A stretch of 64,000 bases of DNA from Daucus carota subsp. sativus (GCF_001625215.2 NC_030384.2:39342390-39406389), one strand, 5' to 3'; positions 13,959-26,900 are shown, counted from the stretch's first letter. Notes: a model not told the origin generated them from the letters alone. Numbers and translations are program-made.

Positions 13959-14332
13959 AGGCTGTATTTGCTTAAACGGAATGAAACAAGAGATTCTTCA
14001 CTTAATTAGATAGACTGAGATGAGAAGAATAAATGAAAATTTTACTCTAATCTGGGGTGATTATCAGAAAAATTTTAAGAACAATTTTTGTTCATTCAAT
14101 CATCCATTCCAATTTATTTAAATTAATCCCACATGATTTTAAAAAAATACCCCACTCGATTGCTTCGTTATTTAACCTACAATTTTCATCCCAAAAATTA
14201 GAATCACTAAAATTAATCATTATTATTTTATATATTTTTTTTCCTTTAAACTTCTTTATAATTTTCCTACCATTCTCTCCTTAATTTTATTCAATTTCAT
14301 TTGATTTCATAAATCCAAACGAACGCAGCCCT
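13959..14332. mobile_element. hAT-like MITE upstream of the MYB gene
   Basis: About 374 bp bounded by AGGCTGTATTTGCTT and, on the other strand, AGGGCTGCGTTCGTTTGG. The interior is rich in ATTAAT/TTTCATT blocks. It lies about 1.6 kb upstream of the MYB start codon. The frame at 14057-14284 lies wholly within it and is not a gene. Confidence 0.55.
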
Positions 14333-15840
14333 TATACGCTTCTGATGACTCTCTAAGATTAAAAAGCTTTTGAAATCTCTGTAAGCAGCTCAGAAGTGAA
14401 AGCTTAATTATAAATTGAGTGAGTAATACGCTTCTGTGGAAGGTGGCCAGCAATTCCAGAAATAAAGTGAGAGGGAGAGGACCCAGTAGTATGTGTTAGC
14501 TATCAACATACAACAAAAAAGATAATTTATATATGTAGTAGGAGAACGTACGTAGATATAAGAGTAAATAAGATCCATGCAATTTTATTGATGACGGAAG
14601 ATGAATGCTTTTACAATTGCGTGCATGAAGCGAGTTGTTCCGACGAGCGGCCACTTGCCATCTGTTCCCTGAAAACGACTCACCTTTCTTTTCTCCTTCT
14701 TCTGTGTTCTTGATATTAATAATCGTTGATGTAACACTTCCATTTCTCATTCCGCTGCTACCCCCGCCCTCTTTCTATTATTGTAATAATAATATATCGG
14801 TTCATCACCTTATATATGTATCTGAGTTTTTATTTTATTTTAACCACTTACTCATGTATTGTTGTGTGATTGGTTTTGTGTATATTTACTATTTCTAATA
14901 TATTCTATGCACTTGGGACAATTTATTTACTTCATGCAGAAATCCGGCTTATATGCATTTGGATTTTGGAAACAGATTAGTTGTCTCACAGTCTCACACT
15001 ATGGGATATGCAGCTCTTCGGCCGGTTCAATTTGCAGTATGCATAGAGCTACCCAGATATAACAAGTCACATTTGATGCAAAAATGGATCGGAATATATG
15101 GACATTCTAATAATGTATTAAGAACATTATAGAAAATTGTATAAAAACGAATGATAGAGCATACGTTAAAATTAATATCAAGTCTAATATTACATTTTTC
15201 TTGGCTAAAAACTTTGTGCGTCTCATAATTTTGACTATAGTTATGGAATCACTAGCGGCATGTATCAATTTTGAAATCATCTCTTACCATATTAAATAAT
15301 ATATTTTATTTATAATAATTTAAAATAATAATATAGAATATAGCACAGGATTTCAAAATCTCGCAGGTTAAACAAATTTTACATAATCATACCAACACCC
15401 TCTGATATGCTCTAAATGCACGAACATACGCACTCTAGGTCACGAGGTGATATGAATTCAGTACTTGAGAAAAAACAACAGATTACAAACTCAATATAAA
15501 ACATCACCAACACGACGACTACGTACAGATTTATGCAAAAGAAAAGGAAATAAAGGAGCATTAAAATTACGGAAAAGCAGTTAAAATCGTGAAATTCACG
15601 ATTCGTTCTTGCAAATATGCATGGTCCTACTGCTATACATCACCGGCGACTCCTGATTTGTGCACATAAAAGTAAGACGTAGTTGTTGGCTGCTGGGGAT
15701 TATGGGCATATTGGACAATTCATCTCCGAAAAGGACATGGTTGTGAGGAGGAGCAATTAAATAAATTATAATTGTAGGATCCCACGAAAGTCATTTTATT
15801 GGTACACAAGAAAAAGACAAGAGGACTATGACAGACTCCT
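14333..15840. other. MYB upstream region, no separate gene seen
   Basis: Overlapping open frames on both strands at 14496-15062 show no conserved motif. I treat the region as the distal and proximal promoter of the MYB gene. Confidence 0.45.
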
Positions 15841-15850
15841 TATATATAAA
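15839..15850 (+). promoter_or_regulatory. TATA box of the MYB gene
   Basis: TATATATAAATA lies about 120 bases before the ATG at 15968. This implies transcription starting near 15870-15880 and a leader of about 90-100 bases. No start-site data are available. Confidence 0.6.
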
Positions 15851-15967
15851 TACTCATCATATCTCCAGTTACTTGGTAGGAGGCAGTCAGATTGTGTGGA
15901 AACATATTATAACTAATACCCAAAATTTGTGGTAGAGGCTCTGCAGCTAGCTAATTATTAGCTAGAA

Positions 15968-17110
15968 ATGGGAAGGTCTCCTTGTTGTGATGAAACTGGG
16001 CTCAAGAAAGGCCCATGGACACCTGAAGAAGATCAGAAACTTGCCAAACACATTCAGAATCATGGCCATGGCAGCTGGAGAGCTCTTCCCAAACTTGCAG
16101 GTTCATATTCATTCGTATACCTCCGTCATTAATCTCGTCTATCACTACCAGAAAATCTGATTCTGTTTTGTTATGTATTAATTTAGGTCTTAATAGATGC
16201 GGGAAGAGCTGCAGACTAAGATGGACGAACTACTTGAGGCCGGATATTAAGAGAGGAAAATTTTCCGAAGAGGAGGAACAGACAATTCTCAATCTTCACT
16301 CTATCCTCGGCAACAAGTAAACATTTAAATTTATAGTTTCTTTTATTTAAATTTTCTTTCTAAAAATATAGATTAAAAAAATTCCGAAAAATGGAAATAA
16401 ATATTAATTATATGTTTCTGATCAATAGATGGTCAGCAATTGCAACGAATCTGCCAGGAAGGACTGATAATGAGATCAAGAACTTCTGGAACACTCACCT
16501 AAAGAAAAAGCTGATCCAGATGGGGTTCGATCCGATGACTCACCGGCCTCGAACCGACATCTTCGCCAGCCTGCCTCATCTCATAGCTCTCGCAAACCTG
16601 AAAGAGCTCATGGACCAGCATTCATGGGAAGAAGTGCAAGCCGCAAGACTGCAAACCGAAGCGGCTCAAATGGCCAAACTTCAGTACCTCCAGCTCCTCC
16701 TTCAGCCCCCCAATCTCAACTCCCCATCATTCTCTAACAGCAACAACATGATCAACCACGACATCGAGACTTATAATCTCCTCGCCTCACTCTCGTCACT
16801 CAACAAGGATAATCACGTCACTCTTCCGCAAGCCAATGCATCAACTGATCCTATACTCCAATCTTGTTCGGATAATCAGGACATGATCAATGAATTGCAA
16901 ATGCCTTTCTCTCATATGCCGGATTTACAAATCCCGGGCAATTTATCATCGCCTTGTGCGTCCACTCCTCCTCTAGCAGCTCCGCTTGTGACGGAGAGTT
17001 CGATCTCGAATACCGGAGATGCTTGCAGTACTTCAAGCTACGGAGGGCCAACCACTTCATACTGGTCTGAGCTTTTCCTTGAAGATCCTCTCTTTAATTC
17101 ACTTGCTTGA
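15968..17110 (+). CDS. MYB93/MYB92-like: R2R3-MYB transcription factor, MYB53/92/93-like
   Basis: Three exons, 15968-16100 (133 bp), 16187-16316 (130 bp) and 16429-17110, give 314 residues. The first two sizes and phases are the canonical plant R2R3-MYB gene structure. R2 spans about residues 14-61 (Trp17, Trp37, Trp57), and R3 about 67-112 (Phe70 replacing the first Trp, then Trp89 and Trp108). After R3 comes [15 protein letters not shown], then [16 protein letters not shown] and a Gln/Leu-rich helix ([12 protein letters not shown]), which I recognise as the subgroup 24 signature (AtMYB53, AtMYB92, AtMYB93). In that group MYB92 and MYB53 promote suberin and lipid biosynthesis, and MYB93 restrains lateral root development. 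The Ser/Thr-rich C-terminus ends [15 protein letters not shown], probably an activation segment. The separate frame that opens at 16391 inside intron 2 is not the true start. Confidence 0.95.
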
Positions 17111-19383
17111 TCATTTTATCTCATCATTAATACCTAATATTTAATTTTTCATTAATTAATAGAGTCCAGATATAAGTCTGCGTGTGAAAAAAATATGGAG
17201 TTGGCACCTTTTCCTCTATATATGTAAGAGCATACGTACGTGAACAGTGTTGAGTTTAAGTATAGACATTTCACAATATATGTAGTTTCTTGTTTATCTT
17301 ATATATAGTGTATACGTATATGTGTCCATAATACGTATTTTGTAAATAATGATCAGCAATGTATTATATATCCGATCGTTTTTCATTAATATAATTTTCA
17401 TCATTGTTCTATGTATAGGCTTTGTTCTTAAATTCAACCCTGTTAGTATATTGTTATCCAGCGGCACTTATGTATATTCGTTAAATTAGAGGATCAATAA
17501 TGTCAATTATGAAAATTTGAAGCTCTCTCGTGGGGTTATGTAGATTAGTAATCGAGAATTCATGACAAAATCTGTAAATCAATCACTCATGAGTAATTTC
17601 AACTCTTTTATTTGACATATATGTCTCGGTAATCTTACTGCTGTGCTCACTTGGTTGACAGAGTTATATATTGTCTATCCTGTTTTCAGGGCGTGATAAC
17701 TGATAACTGAAGTATTCTTGAGTATCGAGTTGAATTAAGATGAATAATATAAGGCTACGTTTACTTGAATTGAATTTAATTCAATGAAATAGAGAGAACT
17801 TACTAGAAGGATATAGAAAAATTTTATGAAAAAAAATGTACAAGATATTATAATAACTAAATATGATTGAGTCTGAATTTAATTTTTTATGATGAATAGT
17901 TAGTGTCATTTAGAGATTGGAAATTTTATAACTTGTTTCGATAATTAGACGGCATGTATTTCTTTAAAAAATTTGTCTCTTTACCAAGTAGCTTTTTATT
18001 GCAACATATTCATAAACTACTAACAAATCAATAAAATAAGCATGGTTATGCACTTATAAATCGAACTTATTTACAAATTTGTTTTTGAGCGAGTTCACGA
18101 ACGCGAATTATCCTCAAAAATATATTAGTAAAGTTCTGCACAAATTGTCGAATCAAATTATGCTATTATCGTGTTCGACTTGTTAATAAATTAATTTATA
18201 ATATTATACTCAATTTTAACTTATTATTTTCAAACTTCTGTTCAAAAAGTCGGTGATTAATTACGATTAATCTCTGTTTCACAACTCGCCGAACTGATTA
18301 AATATCTGATTATTCAATTAATCATATCCGATTAATTCCCGATAATTCAATTAATCTTCAATTAATCCTCATTCTGTATTCGATATAATTCATATTATAC
18401 GTGTGTATGTAGATCTTGACAAAAAAAAATCTAAATCGATTGTATTTAAACCAAACATCGAGTCGATGAATATATCAGTTTATTTACACCACTTGAAGGC
18501 GTAGCCGCGTAGGTGTAAACTGTAAAGAGAAGACACAAGAAGCACTAATGAACACGCTACTACATACGTACGTATAATTATACTTCATGCAGCTCTTCCT
18601 CTTGGAGACGACAAAAGTCAATGAACAAGAAAACAGATTCGTTGTTGAACCTTGAAGTGATAGTTCCTCTTCCCATTTATAGTAGTTAGTTTTATACTTG
18701 AAGTATTTTATGCATAATAATTTAACGATTCATTATTGTGTAAATGCCGATTATTTATGCATGTATCTATACCAATCGGCTCTACGGAATAGAAAAAATA
18801 ACTCCGGTACACACATCGCATATTGAGAAGTATAAATTGTGAATAATAATGATCAATCATCTCACTGACCGAATCCTCTCTACCTGTTTCGACTACAATT
18901 ACTCAACCACTACAAGATATATTAATCTATACATGGAGAGCAGCTCATTGCGCAGCTCCATTTCCATTTCGCTATCATCTTCCTCATTATGTATTATGTG
19001 TGTAATTTTTGTACCTGTTTCACGACAGAAACGGTACTATAGGGTTTAAAATATGTGTGTACGTGTCTGCTTGAGATAGGGTATTGACAAAAACATTCAA
19101 GTCAAAAGAGTGACGTGCAAGGATTTTGCAATTGAAAGTTGTTAGGAAACACAGGGATTTGTAACGAATTCGGGTCTGATGTAACTCTGCGGTATTCGTG
19201 TCGAGTTAGGAAATTAGAATGAGAATCGAAAATAAAAACAGAGATCAAGGAACACGAGAGTGAGGGATTATTAGAAATTGGAATATGATAATGAAATCTA
19301 AGAGGCGAGAAGGATACAACACAATCACTTGAAAAATGAAATAACTTATTTAGGTGGTGTTTAGGTGGTGTTTGTTTAGAGCT
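17111..19383. other. MYB 3' flank and gene-free DNA
   Basis: I see no supported gene. Frames at 18849-19049 (+) and 19102-19398 (-) lack recognisable motifs. Confidence 0.45.
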
Positions 19384-19386
19384 TAA

Positions 19387-19761
19387 GAGCAAGTCCAAAA
19401 GTGTCCTAATTCATGCCCCGTATATAATATAAAATATTATGTCCTAGTAATTTAGGACATATTTTACTAACTTGAACTCCAACAATGTGTCTTATTCTCA
19501 CACTATGTTTAATATTTTATTATTAAAGACTCTCTTTCATCATTTAAGCATTATATAAAAGTAGAGAGAGAAAGAGAGTGTGATGAGAATTTATAATAAA
19601 ATATTGAATAGGGCAAGGTGAGATGTGCCCCAAAAATAGGGCTTGGGGAGGTTGTCCTAGTGATATAAGGCATCACTGGGACATTGTTGGATCAAGTTTT
19701 TTGGTCAATTGCCCTAAATTATAACTTAAGACATGATATAGGGCATCTCTTGGACTTGCTC
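19387..19761. mobile_element. PIF/Harbinger (Tourist-type) MITE
   Basis: A 375-bp element starts GAGCAAGTCCAAAAGTGTCC and ends with the inverse GGACTTGCTC. It is flanked by the 3-bp duplication TAA (19384-19386 and 19762-19764), the target preference of PIF/Harbinger. A degraded relative lies at about 55427-55802. Confidence 0.85.
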
Positions 19762-19763
19762 TA

Positions 19764-19990
19764 AAAGCCCGGCTTCTGATTTATAAGTTAGAAACACTTA
19801 TTCGTACTGTTTGTGTAAAAAGTCAAGAAGCACTTATAAAAAGCTGGTAACGTAGCTTTTGTTTAAGGATTTCTACTTCTTTCCCAAACACTTTAATCAC
19901 TTATAAGTCTTAACTTGCTTCTAACTTCTACTCCATTTTTTTATTTTAAGCAAAAAACACGTATTTTAAACTCACCCAAACGGCCCCTTA
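19764..19990. mobile_element. hAT-like MITE abutting the Harbinger MITE
   Basis: The left end AAAAGCCCGGCTTCTG and the right end, on the other strand, AAGGGGCCGTTTGGGTGAG are imperfect inverted repeats. The body has the AGAAGCACTTATAAAAAGC-type motifs common in such elements. It directly follows the Harbinger MITE. Confidence 0.5.
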
Positions 19991-20761
19991 AACAAATTGA
20001 AGTTTGGTTTTCATTAACAAACATATTAACCATGATCCAGATTTTGCTAACGATACTGGATATAGATTGCTGCCACCATCCTAATTACCAGAACACAATG
20101 TCGATCGATCAGCTTGCAATTTCCCGGAATCATAATATATTATTAGAACCTTGTTACGAACCATCCTTACGTCCGATGTACCACAATGACGTTTTAGGGG
20201 CTAATATAAATTTTATTTTTCATAACTTGATAGAGTAAGAAATAGATTGCATTGTCAGTTTGAATACAGTGATCAAAGTAGTTGACATTTACATGAAGTT
20301 TGTGTATTCTGTACAGGCAAGTATAAAGTTGTGCTAGTTGAAAACGTGCGCTATAATCAAACAAACCTTCTAATCACTGTAAATAGTTAACTATGTGCTA
20401 GGACTAATAAGGCTTTGGGCATTAGTCAACATGTAAATGGTGGGTTGGGTAAAGCTTGACTAGGAGACTTGTCCAATCACAGCTGTGGGATAAGTCAACA
20501 TTTATTTTTTATTTATTATTTTACCTTTTGATTTATATATTGTGAAAATTATGTTACGCAATTGATTTTTGTGTTTCTTATCCTGAAAACAGTTAAATAG
20601 TACTACCAGATAAGTCCACAATTAAAGTAGCCGATCTTTTGATTTTGTCTTTGGGTTTTTACTGGCAAAAACATTAAATAAACAATGCTGAATATTAATA
20701 GATAAATTATGTATTAATTTAACAACTGCGAGAAAGACATTTGATAGGCCGTACTTTGTTG
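19991..20761. other. Gene-free DNA
   Basis: I see no gene. The frame at 19915-20238 begins inside the preceding MITE and has no recognisable motif. Confidence 0.45.
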
Positions 20762-21153
20762 TCAATATATATATATAAAGGAGGATGCGGGCGTCTCTAG
20801 AATTGCTCGATTCAGTCTTTTGATTTTTCTTAAATTTCGGATAGAAATTATAATTATAATTCAAAAAATCAAGTTCAAGAATTCTAAAGATAATACAATT
20901 CTCTTTTTATTGGATTCTCATGATAGTACTTTAGAATCTAGAAAAAGAATTCTGAAAATCAGGTTCAAGTATTATAAAGACAAAAGGACTGTGATAATAA
21001 TATTATTCTTTTAAAAAAATAACTATTTAAGAGACGCATAATCTTAAATCTTTCGTTATATTCACTATTTATTTTTATCCAAGTGCCAACTGCAAGCACG
21101 AGAAATTTCCTTGCTATTTCGCACATTGGCATGCACCGAGGAAGTAAAAATAT

Positions 21154-21300
21154 TCAAAGTGCTGCCTTGAGTTTCATCCCAAGTGATGATCGCATAAAAT
21201 TCTCATGATAAGCTCCGGTTTCAGCTGCAACACCAGAATTAATTATATTCATGTTTGCATTTTTCTTCTGTCTAGCAGCTTCATTCGAACAAAATGGTTG
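21154..21300 (-). pseudogene. Possible captured gene fragment inside the Helitron
   Basis: On the minus strand an open stretch of 48 codons ends in TGA at 21154-21156. The last residues read HENFMRSSLGMKLKAAL. The base composition is clearly more balanced than the AT-rich Helitron around it. Helitrons often capture host exons, so this may be the 3' end of a host coding sequence. I cannot identify the parent gene, and the stretch is short enough to be chance. Confidence 0.3.
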
Positions 21301-21784
21301 GATTCAATCTTACAATTTTCTTAAATTTCGGATAGAAAATAAAATTATAATCTAAAATCAGGTTCAAGTACTGTATAGATAAAAGGATTGTAAAGATAGT
21401 ACAATTCTTTTACTTATTTAGGAATTATAAACGATTAGAATTCTTCAAAAAAAAAATTTATCCAATTATAATAATTAAAATAATTTTTATATTTATTTAA
21501 ACTAACAATCATAGATAAAATATAGTTTATATTTAAAATTTGTAAGATAATACATACAATTATTATTTTCAATTTAGTGTTATAATTTCCTTAAATTTCG
21601 AGTATAAAATTAAGGATTGTAAAGATAATAATCATTAAAAAAACTAATAGCAAAAAAAATTAGAACCATAAAATAATAATAATTTTTAACTAATAAATAG
21701 GAATAATAAAATGATAATAATTAATAAAATAAAATGGAATATATAAAATAGGAATAATATATTGATTTTCTGATAATGTAAATG

Positions 21785-22470
21785 ATTCTTGATTAGTATT
21801 GTGTTTGATGGGCACGGGAGGCGGCTCAAACTAATTTTTATTTAAATAACAATAATTTTTCTATCAGTTTATGTTTGACGGGAAAGTGGCTAAAATAATT
21901 TTTTATCTATGTTATAATATATATTTTATAAAATGGGACCACGGTTTAAATTAATTTTTATCCAATTATAATCTTTAAGTTTATCATAATTAGAATAATT
22001 TTTATTAGTATTGTGATTGAGAGTAAGGAGACTCAAACTAATATCTAAATTATAATGTTTTGTTATTAGCATTGTGTTTGACAAGTGAGCGGCTCAAACT
22101 AATTTTTATCTATATTATTATATTTAATTTTATCATAATTATAATAATTATTAATTAATATTGTCTTTGATAGGAGGGCGGTCAAACAATTTTTTTATTA
22201 GTATTGTGTTTGACATGAGGGCCACTTAAACAAATTTTTATATTAATTATAATATTTTTTATTACTGATATGTTTAACGGGAACACGACTCAAAATAACT
22301 TTTATGCAATTATAATATTATTTCGTATCAAAATTTATAAAAAAGATTATTTATTAGTATTGTGGTTGAGGGGAGGCGACAAAAATTAATTTTTATCTAA
22401 GTAATAATAAATATTCTATTAGTATTATGTTTGAAGGGAAAGTGGCTAAAACAATTTTTTGTCTAAATTT
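21785..22470. repeat. Diverged tandem array within the Helitron
   Basis: The core TTAGTATTGTGTTTGACGGG, then a GGCTCAAACTAATTTTTATC-like part and an AT-rich spacer, recurs about nine times at irregular spacings of roughly 65-110 bases. Units are well diverged, so the array is old. Confidence 0.75.
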
Positions 22471-22516
22471 ATAAAAAATTTATGACGCCGCCGCGAAGCG
22501 CGGCTTTTTTCACTAG

Positions 22517-23030
22517 TTATCTAATACAAGACCTCAGTTATTCAATTATATGTTAATATGTTAATAAAAGGAAAATATATAATGCAGGTCATATGTGGAC
22601 TATAATTTCTTCGGTGAGTAGGTGGACTTTGTTCCTTTTCTAACAAGTGATTGACTATCACACTAATACATCAATTAACATAAGCTTACAAAACACTAAT
22701 TACATGTTCTAGAACGAAAGAATAGTTGGTTTTTCCCATTAAGCATACTTAATTAGCCGCATAAATATATGTATGTACTTGTCAACACTCAACAAGCTAA
22801 GTCCTCGGAAGAATTGTGTAACTAGTTTTTCTCAACTCGTTATTTTCTATTGTAGAAGCAAGTGGCAAGAACCTAATCCACCTCGTTTGTAAATTATATC
22901 ACAATAGCATCGTAACGTTTAAGCAGGGATTAAAAAGGATAACGAAATGTGCAAGGCAGGTCGAGGCATACAAGGCAAGCGCAAAAGGTAGAGGCAATCA
23001 ATAATCGAAGGGAAAAATATTTTAAAAAAT
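22517..23030. other. Gene-free DNA between Helitron and tRNA
   Basis: I see no gene. The minus-strand side next to the tRNA contains its pol III terminator. Confidence 0.5.
23023..23030 (-). terminator. Pol III terminator of tRNA-Glu
   Basis: On the minus strand the tRNA is followed by ATTTTTTAAAATATTTTT, a T6 run that is the standard RNA polymerase III stop. Confidence 0.8.
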
Positions 23031-23102
23031 TCCGTTGCCGGGACTTGAACCCGGGTCTCTCGGGTGAGAGCCGAGTATCCTGACCAACTAGACTACAACG
23101 GA
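23031..23102 (-). tRNA. trnE-CTC: tRNA-Glu (anticodon CTC)
   Basis: The minus strand gives a 72-nt cloverleaf. The acceptor TCCGTTG pairs with CAACGGA. The D arm includes TAGTCTAGTTGGTCAGGATA, the anticodon loop is CTCTCAC with anticodon CTC, and the T arm is CCCGGGTTCAAGTCCCGG. There is no encoded CCA and no intron, as expected for this nuclear tRNA. The internal A box (TAGTCTAGTTGG) and B box (GGTTCAAGTCC) are intact. A run of six T begins two bases after the gene on the transcribed strand and would stop RNA polymerase III. Confidence 0.96.
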
Positions 23103-23910
23103 TTGTGATGAAAAATAGCATGTAATAATATTGTAATTATAGAATTATTCCCATAATCACTATTTCAAGTTTCAATCATATTTGTGTATCGGGTCATCTG
23201 GTGCATCCATCAGGTATTTCCATAAAGTCTACGTGGTTGTAACGGAAGTTGTATACTATGAAGTGCATATGCATTAACCTTAACCATGGATCAAATCATG
23301 AGAGAATTACATCTTCTCGGAGAACATACAACACCTCAATCGTGAGACAGGTAAATTATCTGATGAAAGTGGTAGTAGAAATATAAATGTTGCCCCCACG
23401 TTCTATCCATCCTGCTTACCGCGGTAATGACCAATGAGTGTCAAATCATATATCAGAAGTGTATGATATCACAGGAAATGATATTTTTACTGAATATTGA
23501 GGGTTTAACCAGGGGTGAGCATGCATCAGTTTTTTAATCCATACTGCAACAGTAGCTTTTTGTTTTTCTGGTTAAATAGCTAGTTAAACTTCCTCTCATA
23601 AATCAAATGCTGGGAATTTGAGCATGACTCGTATAATAACAGAATGTCACAAACAAAACGGGGCCAGTCTTGTATCGTTTTACATCCCCATCATACAACA
23701 AACAGTTACATTATAAAAACTAGTAATAACCAATGTCAGCTATCTAAAACTAGTATTAATTATCGAAGTCCACCAAATCATTTATTCATATGGCTGTGTC
23801 GTATACTTACTTTAAAAGAATATTGATGTCAGCCGTCCCTTCATTTTTGATCAATCGGGATCAAACAGATCTTGCTTTGCAGATTATATATATATGCACA
23901 TCAATGATTT
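23103..23910. other. HAD gene 3' flank, no gene seen
   Basis: The HAD gene 3' UTR probably ends here. Near 23511 a short AGGGGTGAGCATGCATC phrase resembles the end of a common plant MITE, but no partner end was found. Confidence 0.4.
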
Positions 23911-26900
23911 TTAATTCACCACGGCAACTTTTTCAAGCAAGGACTCTAGATCTCCCAATCTGTATGGCAATGAACAAAATGAATAATGAATCTTCTAGAC
24001 AGCATTAAGTAATAATAGCTAGTTAACAGGTCATACCCAACTTCACCCAAGTCGGGATATATGGCTATGGCATCTCCAAAATCCTGCAAGTGCAGCACCA
24101 AGTATGTTACTCAATTGCATTACCAGCTAATTGACAAGACAGTGATGGCCTAATATGTTGTTCCTCATAAAAATTTGATTGTACTTGTGTTATGCACCAA
24201 CCTGCTCAGCCGTTGATGATGTATATGTAATCACACACGACATCCCAGCTCCAGTTGCTGCCTGCAAATATCATTAGCTTAGCCTCAAATTCTTATATTT
24301 GTCTTCTTCTAATATTTGTAAATAATGGTATTCTACTCAGATATTGTAGTTCTAGCATAGGCCAAGATTACAATCTAGCACCAAGAAGAATAGTATCCTT
24401 TAAAATTAGTACTTGACCTGTAACCCGATGACACTATCCTCCACCACTAGACAATCTTTCTCTGACACACCAAGTCTCTGAAATTTTGGACAGTTTAATA
24501 GCAAGGAGCCCTAGTTAGAAACCTGAGCACTGTAGACATGAAATCTGGAGTGTGACGTTATCTTGATTACCGTAAGTGCTGTCAAGTAAATTGAAGGGTC
24601 GGGCTTCTTTTCCTTAACATCATCACCTATCAAGCAAATTTAAACCATAAATAAGCAACAAAATAAATTTGTATTGCATGTGAGACTGTCTTGTATAGAA
24701 AAAGCAAATATTGTCTTGTATGGTTACATTTCCGGTTTTCCCTGCCTTGTAAATATAGAGCTAAACACTTTTTATTCATCAGTGAAACATGACGAGAATT
24801 TACGGATTATGACTTGACTTGACAAACTCATGATCTTAATGATCTTTAAAATTAGCTGCTAAACACTCCTTTGAAAGGACTATTGAATTATTGATAGTAG
24901 TATCAATAATTCAATAGTCCTTTCAAAGGAGTGTTTAGCAGCTAATTTTATGACCACGTGGATATTAGGACGCAACTTAAGTTCCATTTAGGTACCAATC
25001 TTAAATAATGTGATGCAACAAACAAGAACAAGGAACCTCTTTTGATTAGAGAGAAAATTAGAATGTCAAATAACGGGAAAAATTAGATGGTCAAGTAAGG
25101 ATCTCCTCATCAGATATAAGGGGATAGACCTAGAGGAGCAAGATAAGGTCTGGGTTTCCACTGATAGCACAACGAGCTTAAAACAATACAAATCTAATTT
25201 ATGCATCCTTATGAGCAAAAGATGCAACGGGAAGGGTAATTTAAGTATCAAGGACCCATGCAGGTTAATAAATTAAGTCCGCAGGCTAGGGCATCATATT
25301 ATCTATTGCAAAGTCAAAACAACAAATAATAAGAGTTGGAGGCTTGGAGCTTTTGTTATATATAATTCATCAAATTAACTGGCCCGGACTTATCAAAGCC
25401 TTAACTAGAAAGGAAATGATGAATTAGTGGTAAAAAAAACATCATTAAAATCTTATTCAAGGGAATGAACATGACAATAGTAGCAAGAGCATCATTCAGG
25501 CACAAAAACTATAAATTACACTGTAATATGCAGAAAATTCTGGTTATAGATCACATTAAGGCTGGGTAATGGGACTGTTTTCTCCTCATAACATAGACCG
25601 ACATACATGAGAGCATCACCATCAAAACTAGAAAACATTATCTATAAAGCCAATCAAGAATGCACAAAAAATTCCTGTCTTATGGCTAAAGAAGTGAAAA
25701 GATTATTTATTTTTTGTTTGAGAGATCAGAAAACATGTGGAAACCAAACTTTGTATTTCCATAGCATCATCATATAGCAGTAGCCTAGTAGGCAAATAGA
25801 GTATATGTCAAATTCAAGCACGCTTGTGTTCGATGCCTTTCTTATGGATGCTTTACTTTTTTCTGGTAAATGTCTAAATATGTATTTTACAAACATATAC
25901 CTGCAAGAAAGCAATCAAGACTTTGGAAGCGCGCCTATAACAGTAAATATAAGAAGGAAAACATTACTGTCAGAACAAGAAAAATCAGGAAAATACAACA
26001 TAATTTGAAAAGAAATTTTTAGGAAAAGCAACTGCATCTTTTTTCACTTTGCCGGTGCAATCTTAATCATTTGAATTATAGGGACAGGATTACAATTTTG
26101 AAGCATAATACTTCTGGGATATAGACCCTCAGAAATTGCTCTTGGATTTGGCAGGAGGTTCTGCAATTAAGGGATAAGGCATGTCAGTACTCCCAGTACT
26201 GAGTAACCATGGAACCAATATCCCTTTGGCATGAACCTTTGTTACAAACTCCACTGCACTGTAATTTATAAGATATAGACATTATTACCTGTTCTAAGAT
26301 ATTTGGGAATGCAGACTTTGGTTATAGTTAGGTCACTGTGAATGGCCACTTCATGTCTTAAACAATTATAAACTGTTGAAATTTTATAACTACGTTTTCT
26401 TTTAGTACAGCCTACCTTAAACTAACTATATAGGAAGGCAGGTAGTAAAGCTATTTATATCTCAGCTTTATTGGTTATGCTATTAGGTTTTTGCTGGTAT
26501 GATTAAGAGGAGCGTTTTCTCCGTGTATTTCCGAAGAAGATTGACTGATTTGATCCCCTAGGTTTTTGGTAAAATACTTAAAGTAAAACTTTCGGCCAAG
26601 TACTTTTTCAGTGAATGTTTTCTGAAGTGTTGGTAGTAATTAATTATCTGCATGCACTTTTTGTATTGTTTGATGCTATTCAGCTAATTTCTCCCCGATC
26701 TTGTTTTCTCCTTGACTTTGTGTTACCAGGGATTAATTGTTTTCGTATTCTTTTTCATTGTCTTGCCCTTCAATGGAACTGGGCCCACATGGGATTGTTT
26801 TTTCCTGGAGCGTTATGATGGGATTAGCCCTAGGCACATTGACACCTTCGTGAGACTTTTTTGTTTTCTGATGCACTGTAATGGGATTAGCCTTCGGCAC

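Larger units (their letters stand above)
20762..22516 (+). mobile_element. Non-autonomous Helitron
   Basis: The 3' end is diagnostic. A GC-rich hairpin (GCCGCG, loop AAG, CGCGGC at 22490-22504) is followed by eight bases (TTTTTTCA) and CTAG (22513-22516), and the next host base is T. This is the Helitron terminus: hairpin, CTRR, insertion 5' of T. The left end is less sure. I place it at TCAATATATATATATAAAGG because it starts with TC, but the preceding base is G, not the expected A. There is no Rep/helicase frame, so movement would need an autonomous partner. The 3' half is a diverged array of about nine units, and the 5' half repeats the phrase CTTAAATTTCGGATAGAAA. Confidence 0.8.

Noticed and set aside
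14496..15062. Cluster of short frames on both strands upstream of the MYB gene
   Set aside because: No recognisable motif, signal peptide or splice-supported extension. Probably promoter DNA.
18485..18522. TTTACACC/GGTGTAAA inverted pair around a GC-rich loop
   Set aside because: An 8-bp stem is too short to distinguish from chance.
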